Origin: Cryptomeria japonica
Lineage: Eukaryota > Streptophyta > Pinopsida > Cupressales > Cupressaceae
Length of the DNA: 64,000 bases
Assembly: GCF_030272615.1 (NCBI RefSeq)
Contig: NC_081412.1
Span: 38,136,911 to 38,200,910, forward strand
Direction of reading: 5' to 3'
Shown in pieces: positions 57,261-64,000 of this stretch. The notes below the pieces were generated by a model. It did no database searches. It saw nothing but the letters and a program-made list of their open reading frames with translations, and was not told the DNA's origin. Each line of letters opens with the position of its first letter. The first letter of the stretch is position 1. The position numbers and the translations under genes were made by a program.

Positions 57261-60200
57261 ATGGTCACTAATGCAGAGTTGACTAGGGAGGTAGAAGCAA
57301 AGAAGGAGAAAAATAGACTCCTTGAAGAAGCTATGAGTGAGATAAGGGACAAGCTGCAAGAAGTGGTTGATCAGAGGGCACATGGACTCTGGGGTGAGGA
57401 CACCAAGGATAAAGGCAAGAAAACTATTGATATAGATGACATTATACCTAAACTAGACCCCTTGATCAATGAAGAACCTTTTGTAAAGGCCATTAAGGCT
57501 TTGAATCCAAAATCTTTTGAAGGATTGACACTTTTCAGTGGGAGGATGGATATTGACACCATCATGGAATGGATTGAGGGTATGGAGAACCATTTTGAGT
57601 GTGAGGGTGTGATAGAAGCCCAAAAGGTTAAGGTTGCCAAGTCTAGACTAAGGGGAGAAGCCTTGACATGGTGGAAATACTTACAAGAGGAGAGGATTAG
57701 CATGGGGAAGCTATCTATTGCAAATTGGAAGGCCATGGTGAGTAAGATCAAGGAGAACTACTTTCCAGATGACTATGAAGTCCAACTTCATAAGAAGAGA
57801 CAGGGATTAAAGCAGAAGGATCTTGATGTGGCCTCCTACACAGAGGAGTTTCAAAAGCTTTGTCTTAGATCTAAAGTCCAAGAAGAAGAATCTATCAAGG
57901 TGGCTAGGTATCTAAGTGGCCTAAAGTGGAACATCCAAGAGGAGATAAGCCTATGGACTCCTACCACTATCCAAAAGTGTCATCAGCTTGCTACTAAGGT
58001 AGAAGAGAGGAACAAAAGGAAGGGAGACTCCAATAACAGGGGTAGAGGCAGAGGTAGAGATCAAATGAATCACTGAGGTTGTTACCAAAGCAAGATAAGT
58101 GAACAAAGGAATCAAGGAGAGTCCAAGTTTATTGAGCATAACAATGAGACCACTCTTAGAGGAGGTCATTCTCGAGGTAGAGATGCACAAGGGGGCCCAG
58201 ATCGAGGACACCCGACCTATAGATGCCCTGACAAGCCTACATCATCAAATAGTGGAAAAAGGGTTGCTTATGCCCATGAAGACACATCAAGCAGCAAGAC
58301 ACCTGAGGTGGACCATATTGAGTTAGAGATTGGAGAAAATCTGATGTTAAATAGAGTCTTGATAAGACAGCCGGTTAAGGATGAACCTAAGCATAGGAGA
58401 GCATTGTTTAGGGTGAGATGCAAGATCCTTGGTAAAATTTGCAAGGTGATAGTTGATTCAGGGTCAACTAATAACATCATATCAGATGAGGCAGCCAAGA
58501 AGTTGAAACTGACAAGGATACCCCACACTAGCCCTTACAAGGTGACATGGTTGAATCAAGACCAGAGTGTGCTTGTCAATGAACAAACTTGGGTAGAGTT
58601 CTCTATTGGAGGATACAAGGATAAGATCCTTTGTGATGTGGTACCCATGGATGCCTGTCATCTACTACTAGGTAGACCCTAGGAATTTGATAGGAAGGTG
58701 ATCTATGATGGAGATGAGAACTCCATTTCCTTCAAGAAGGATAGTAGAACCTTTAAGATTTAGTCTCTAATAGAGAATGATGAGGAAACCTCAAGAACAC
58801 CTAGTGTCTTACTAAATACTGGTAAAGAGTTCTTGCACTTGCTACATGAGGAGGAGATAGTGAGGTGTGCCATCTTTATGAAGCCAAAGGAGGAGGAAGA
58901 CAAGTTGCAGACAGAGGTACCCAAGGAGGTGAAGCAAATGTTGCAAGAGTATAAGGACATAGTGAGTGATAGAGCACCAGCAACACTTCCACCAAGAAGG
59001 TCTATAAGCCATCAAATAGACTTTGTTCCTGGTGCATCCCTACCCAATAAAGATGCATATAAGCTCACACCTGATCAAAACAAGGAGGTGGCAAGGCAAG
59101 TGCAGGAGTTGTTGGATCAAGGATTCATCAAGAAGAGCATTAGCCCATGTGCAGTCCTGGTAGTGCTTGCATCAAAGAAGGGAGGCAAGTGGAGACTTTG
59201 TACTGATTCAAGGGCAATCAATAGGATCACATAAGGTACAGATTTCCCATTCCTAGAATAGAGGATTTGATGGACTGTTTAGGTGGTGCCATGTATTTTA
59301 CTAAGTTGGACCTTAAAAGTGGTTATCATCAAATTAGGATCAAGGAGGGTGATGAGTGGAAGACCACTTTTAAGACCACAGAAGGGTTGTATGAATGGCT
59401 TGTGATGCCATTTGGACTCACCAATACCCCAAGCACCTTCATGAGGTTTATGAATGAGGTGTTAAAGGACTTCACAGGTAGGTTTGTGGTGGTGTACTTA
59501 GATGACATACTCATCTATAGTAGAACCAAAGAGGAGCACCTAGAACATCTGAGGTTAGTCCTAGAGAGGTTGCATGAAGAGAAGTTGGCAATCAACTTAG
59601 AGAAGTGTGACTTTTTGAAGCAAGAGTTGGTCTACTTGGGATTTGTGGTGTCTAAGGGAACCTTGAAGATGGATCCAAGCAAAGTGGAGGCAATCTTGAA
59701 TTGGCCTGCCCCTAAAATAGGGACTGAAGTTAGGAGTTTCCATGGTTTAGCCCAATTCTATAGAAAGTTTGTGAGGAACTTTAGTGGCATATGTGCACCA
59801 ATACTTGACACCATAAAAGGAGGCCTAAAAACCAAATTCAAGTGGACTGAACAGACTGATAAAGCATTCCAATTATTGAAGCAATAAGTAGCCACAAAAC
59901 CCATCCTACTCTTACCTACTTTTGACAAGCTATTTACATTGGAATGTGATGCAAGTGGCATTGCAGTAGGGGTTGTATTGAGTCAAGAGGGAAGGCCTGT
60001 GGCATTTTTCAAAGAGAAGCTTAATGAAGCAAAGAAGAAGTACTCAGCCTATGACCTAAAGTTGTATGCACTAGTTCAGTCTCTCAAAAAGTGGAGGCAT
60101 TACCTACTCCCAAAAGAATTTGTGGTGTTCACAAATAACCAGGCTTTGAGTTACGTTAACACTCAAGAGAAGCTTAGAAATAGACATTTGAAATGGATGG

Positions 60201-61795
60201 AATACCTCCAATCCTTTACCTTTACCATCAAGCATAAAAAGGGGCAACTCAACAAGGTGGTAGATGCTTTGAGCAGGAAGTTGTTGACTATCCAAGAGTT
60301 ACAATTGTAGAGCATAGGAATAGAAGGTTTCAAGGACCTCTATGAAGTAGATGAAGACTTCTCATAAGCCTATAAGGTCTGCAAGGAGTTTGAGAATCAT
60401 TTTCATGGTGAGTATGCAGAATACACTCTTCAAAGTGGTCTCTTATTCAAAGGTAATCAATTATGTGTGCCTAGAGGATCCATGAGAGAAAATCTCATAC
60501 AAGAGAAACACAATGGTAGTCGAAGTGGACACTTTGGGATCAATAAAACCTTGGATCTAGTACAGAGGTACTACTATTGGCCTAGGTTACCAAGGGACGT
60601 GAGAAGGTATGTGGAGCAGTGTGGTGTGTGTCAAAGAGCCAAAGGAGGGTCAAGTAATGCAGGCCTCTATTAGCCATTACCGGTCCCAAATAGGCCTTGG
60701 GAGTGTGTGAGCATGGACTTTGTAGTAGGACTCCCTAAGACAAAGATAGGTATGGATAGCATCTATGTGGTAGTAGACAGGTTTTCTAAGATGAGCCATT
60801 TTATTCCATGTAAAACTACTCATGATGCTAGCTATGTTGCACATCTCTTCTTTAAGGAGATTGTAAGGATTCATGGACTCCCACTAAGTATTGTTTCAGA
60901 TAGGGACAACAAGTCCATGGGCCATTTTTGGCAAACCGTATGGAAAAGACTAGGGACCAATTTATCATTTAGCTCAGTTTACCATCCACAAACTGATGGT
61001 CAAACTGAAGTCATTAATAGGGTGTTAGGCAACTTGTTGAGGTGTCTAACCAAGGAGTATGGGTAGACATGGGATCTAGTCATTCCACAGGCAGAGTATG
61101 CCTACAATGACAGTGTAAATAGGACCACTAGAAGGAGTCCTTTTGAGGTTTTCTATGGCACACATCCAAGGGGAGTGTGTGAATTAAGAGAACTTGGTTC
61201 CATGGAGATGAAGAGTGGGCAAGCAGAGGACTTCACTCAAACTATCAAGGAGGTCCAAGAACAAGTCAAGAGAGCTATCCTAAAGTCTACTCAAAAACTG
61301 AAAGCTAAAGTGGATGAGAAAAGGAGAGAGGTTCAATTCAAAGTGGGTGACTATGTGATGGTCCATGTGAGCAAAGCTAGAATGCAAAGCGGCAAGCCTA
61401 CTAAACTGCAAATGAAGAGGGTAGGACCTTATAGAATTCTGTCAAAATATGGTGAGAACGCCTACAAGGTTTATCTTCCTTCAGATTTGGCTATATCACC
61501 AGTCTTTAATGTTGCTGATCCGACATTATACAAGGGTGAAATAATAGGGCAAACTGAGAATCAAGCCAAGGTACTGCAGGACTCGGATGTGAATGCCTTA
61601 CCTCAAATGAAGCAGCCCATAGCAGATGAGATCTTAGAGTCAAGGGTGAAAATGTCTACTTGACACTAGGTCTATATGGAACACTTGGTGAAGTGGGCAG
61701 GTCAACCTAACTCTGAAGCCACTTGGGCAACTAAGGAGGGCACGTTCAAGAGACTTGGTATTGACTCAGCTCTCATTTCTCCCCTAGTTCCTTAA
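57261..61795 (+). pseudogene. Gypsy chromovirus gag-pol polyprotein pseudogene
   Basis: The first in-frame ATG is 57,261. Gag runs to about 58,070 (ALTWWKYLQEE, then YFPDDYEVQLHKKRQ), followed by a Cys-rich knuckle region cut by a TGA (58,074). Protease DSGSTNNII is at 58,455 and LLLGRP near 58,665. Reverse transcriptase spans 59,100-59,650 with YLDD near 59,497. RNase H starts at 59,940 (ECDASGIAVG), with Asn in the usually acidic FTNNQAL position. Integrase has its HHCC zinc region (60,491-60,640), catalytic Asp in SMDF and SDRD, and Glu in QTEVINR (about 61,010). Then GPY/F (RVGPYRIL) and a chromodomain-like EHLVKWAGQPNSEATW end. A one-base loss near 59,231 shifts the frame. Ten in-frame stops occur: six TAG, two TGA, two TAA. 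Most fit CAG/CGA decay; 58,680 fits TGG to TAG from C-to-T on the other strand. It is not functional. Confidence 0.93.
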
Positions 61796-61815
61796 TTTTG
61801 TGCAAAGGGGGAGTA

Positions 61816-63359
61816 TGGTGCAGGAGCACCCTTCTAAGGTCTTCCTCCTTTTGGTTTTTGTTGATGTTTTGCTTCTTTAAGAAGCCACATGAGCTCATTG
61901 GTCTTATTTAGGTCCTAGGTTCTCAAGTCTTGGTTGAGGTTTCTTGTGGAGGAGAGGGTATTTGTGCCATTGATGAGTTTGGGGTCCTTTTAGCATGGTG
62001 GTGTCCATAGGATATCCCAATGTAGGCCTAGGAGTCAAGAAAAGCAACATTGCAAAAGTTTCTCAAAAGTTGCAAAAAGTTGCATGACAACTCTTCAAAG
62101 TTGTCAAGCAACTTTTCCACCTAATAGGTCAAAAACCTTAGTTTAGCATGGAGAACCCTAATTTTGGCACCCATACTGAGGAAAGGATACTATATATTGT
62201 TACAAACCCTAAAATGAGAGGGTTAGATGTTAGTTTTTGTATGGCCCAAGAAAAGAGACCTTGACTGTGACTGTAATTTTGTTGCCAGTCGGCTCAAATG
62301 GAGCATCAGAGAGTGATAATGGATTGTTTTGCAAACTAAATTGTGTTGAGAGATGTGTGTTGTGTATACTCTTCCATTTTGAGGAATTAGTTTTGTTGTG
62401 TTGTGCAGGTTTTGAGTTCTTTGTAAATATTTTTGGATTGTTTTGTGTCAATGGGTTGATAACTCCTATCCCCATAGTGGAATCACCATGAAACCATGGG
62501 GAATAGGAGTGCAGACCCTGTACATTACCTCAGAGAAAGAAGGGCCCATGAAGATGCAGGGAAGCCATCCAAAGACCCACTCCTAGGCGAGACTGGACAA
62601 TGCCTAGCTAGGAAGGGTTAGGGTTGCAAAGGTCTGTGAGAGCAAGGAAGGTCAGAGGAGGATGCACCCTTTGGAGGAGTTGTAGAGGGGTGTGTGGAGA
62701 ACCATTGGTGAGAAGGAGGAGCTTCCACCAATCCAGACAAGGTGGTAAAAACACCAAACCATCACTGTGACCCTGGCAGGCCTAAAAAAACCCTCTTAAA
62801 AAACCCTTAAAAACCCCAAAATTCACCTAGGGCAGTGTACGGACACTTGGAGGCCCAAAACCTAGAAACTATTTGAGCTTTTACCAATTGAATAGCAGTC
62901 CTTTTGGGAAGTTTCACAATTTGGGTCATCGTTTGCAAGAGAGAGCCCTAAAAGTTTGGAATGGTGGCCTAATTGGGCTCATTCCTTGTAGCCTTATTTT
63001 GCAGGAAAGAAGCGAAATAGTGAGATCGATAACAAATAGGAATGTCTAAACCCCTTGGGGGCACATGAATGGATGGAAAACCATCTCTAAGACCTGTCCT
63101 ATCCTTGCTAGGACCTAAGAAGGTGTAGGACAAGCCAAACCCTTATTAGCCTCAATAAGGGTTCTTTTGAATCTCATGAGTAGGTGAGACCTTAGGAGAA
63201 GTATTACAAGTTGTTGGTGGGTGGATTGGGAAAGGTCAGGGGATTCCACAAGAAAGGGAAGTCCTAGAGACCCTAGGGTGTGGTTAGAACACCTGGTGAT
63301 CCAAGGAAAGCATCAAAGAGCATAGACTAGGCTAGTTTATCCCATACCCATTCCCATTA
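61816..63359 (+). repeat. 3' LTR of the chromovirus (1544 bp)
   Basis: Follows the polypurine tract (61,804-61,813), aligns to the 5' LTR throughout, and ends CATTA before GGGGG. Confidence 0.9.
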
Positions 63360-63790
63360 GGGGGGTTAAGAGAATTGGAAGGGTTTAGAAGGAATTTTAG
63401 AAGAAGGGTTAGTGTGCAAGTGGGCTTTGTAGGAGAATGCAAGTGAGAAAGATTTTTTAGGATTTTCATTGGAATGAAATTCATTTATTTCAATTTATGG
63501 TGCAACTTGTATTAGATGGATTTTTAAATAAATATTGATTTATTTAAACATGTGAAAGGTATTTAACAAAATGTGAAATGAGTTTTAATTAAATAAGTAT
63601 GATTTATTTAATTTAAATTCTAAATTTGACTAGATGAATTAAATCAAATAAATTGAATAATTGATTTAATTAATAGCAGAAGGGGGTGAATTAATTAAAT
63701 ATCAATTTAATTAATAGTTGGAAAATGGATGATAATTAAACAAATATATAATTAATTTGATCAAGCATGGACATAAATAGGTGTCTACAT

Positions 63791-64000
63791 TTTTTCCCTC
63801 TTTGAAGTGATGTGTGGCCACACATTGATTCAAAGAAAATTCGCTTGTTGATGTTGATAAATTTTTTGATTTGCCCTTGATGTTGATTATCGGATAATGA
63901 TACGCTAATTGTCAGATAATGATGCGAGTATGCCCACTCACGAGATTGTTTGAGAAAATTTGATGATTTTCAATTTATTTATTTTTTTTCTAATTTTTTA
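63791..64000 (-). other. PPT and 3' internal end of the older minus-strand element
   Basis: On the minus strand a purine-rich AAAGAGGGAAAAAA (63,804-63,791) precedes the LTR start TGTAGACACC. Sequence farther right is AT-rich and non-coding and runs off the window, so the body of that element lies beyond it. Confidence 0.5.

Larger units (their letters stand above)
55623..63359 (+). mobile_element. Complete Ty3/Gypsy chromovirus-type retrotransposon (7.74 kb)
   Basis: LTRs at 55,623-57,181 and 61,816-63,359, both starting TGGTGCAGGAGCACCC. The ends are CATCA and CATTA. A 5-bp target duplication GGGGG lies at 55,618-55,622 and 63,360-63,364. PBS TGGTATCAGAGC at 57,185-57,196 and polypurine tract AAAGGGGGAG at 61,804-61,813. 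Internal gag-pol has RT and RNase H before integrase, which defines Gypsy, plus a GPY/F motif and a chromodomain-like end. LTRs are highly similar apart from two indels: about 20 bases near 55,695 present only in the 5' LTR, and about 40 bases near 62,870 present only in the 3' LTR. Confidence 0.93.
54697..63790 (-). mobile_element. Older minus-strand Gypsy-type LTR, split by the nested chromovirus
   Basis: The halves are 54,697-55,622 and 63,365-63,790, together about 1.35 kb once the 7.7-kb insert and its target duplication are removed. On the minus strand the right end reads AAAGAGGGAAAAAATGTAGACACC, a polypurine tract followed by an LTR start. The left end reads CATACA followed by a PBS-like site. 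A PPT on one side and a PBS on the other of a single LTR suggests tandem elements sharing an LTR. No TSD was found for it. Confidence 0.55.

Overview
The window looks like nuclear DNA of a seed plant with a large, repeat-rich genome. A conifer or other gymnosperm is my best guess, but that is inference. The evidence is an AT-rich background, a plant-type TIR resistance-protein fragment, a decayed PPR gene, a five-exon plant FAD monooxygenase with GT-AG introns, and Copia and Gypsy elements with plant-type primer-binding sites. There is no operon or CRISPR structure.

Layout. 1-2.5 kb: a TIR-domain exon (minus) and a PPR pseudogene (plus). 3.0-3.4 kb: a short TA-flanked inverted-repeat element (MITE-like) with a second copy at 26.7-27.1 kb. 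8.5-15.1 kb: a plus-strand Copia element with a normal 3' LTR but no recognisable 5' LTR. 15.1-19.45 kb: a ~2.07 kb segment in two tandem copies, the second carrying a tRNA-derived SINE with a target-site duplication. 20.7-24.6 kb: unknown decayed coding sequence split by an LTR-like insertion. 25.8-29.2 kb: a minus-strand FAD monooxygenase gene, structurally intact except for one in-frame stop. 30.2-35.9 kb: a complete minus-strand non-autonomous LTR element (LTRs, PBS, PPT, TSD) with a Gag zinc knuckle and a long unknown ORF but no polymerase. 36.0-36.5 kb: degenerate telomere-like repeats. 37.7-39.9 kb: a large polypyrimidine/polypurine inverted repeat. 41.3-43.4 kb: LTR fragment and duplicated repeats. 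44.6-48.0 kb: a long decayed ORF resembling a DDE transposase of a family I cannot name. 49.9-50.3 kb: an unknown repeat-containing protein tail. 51.2-54.0 kb: decayed Gypsy gag-protease. 55.6-63.4 kb: a complete, decayed chromovirus-type Gypsy element with a 5-bp TSD, nested inside the LTR of an older minus-strand element whose halves lie at 54.7-55.6 and 63.4-63.8 kb.

A theme runs through most of the mobile ORFs: they stay nearly frameshift-free but are broken by stops that are almost all TAG or TGA. That fits C-to-T decay of CAG and CGA codons, the CHG and CG contexts methylated in silenced plant transposons. The only non-mobile gene close to intact is the FAD monooxygenase, whose exon lengths sum exactly to a 398-codon frame plus stop.
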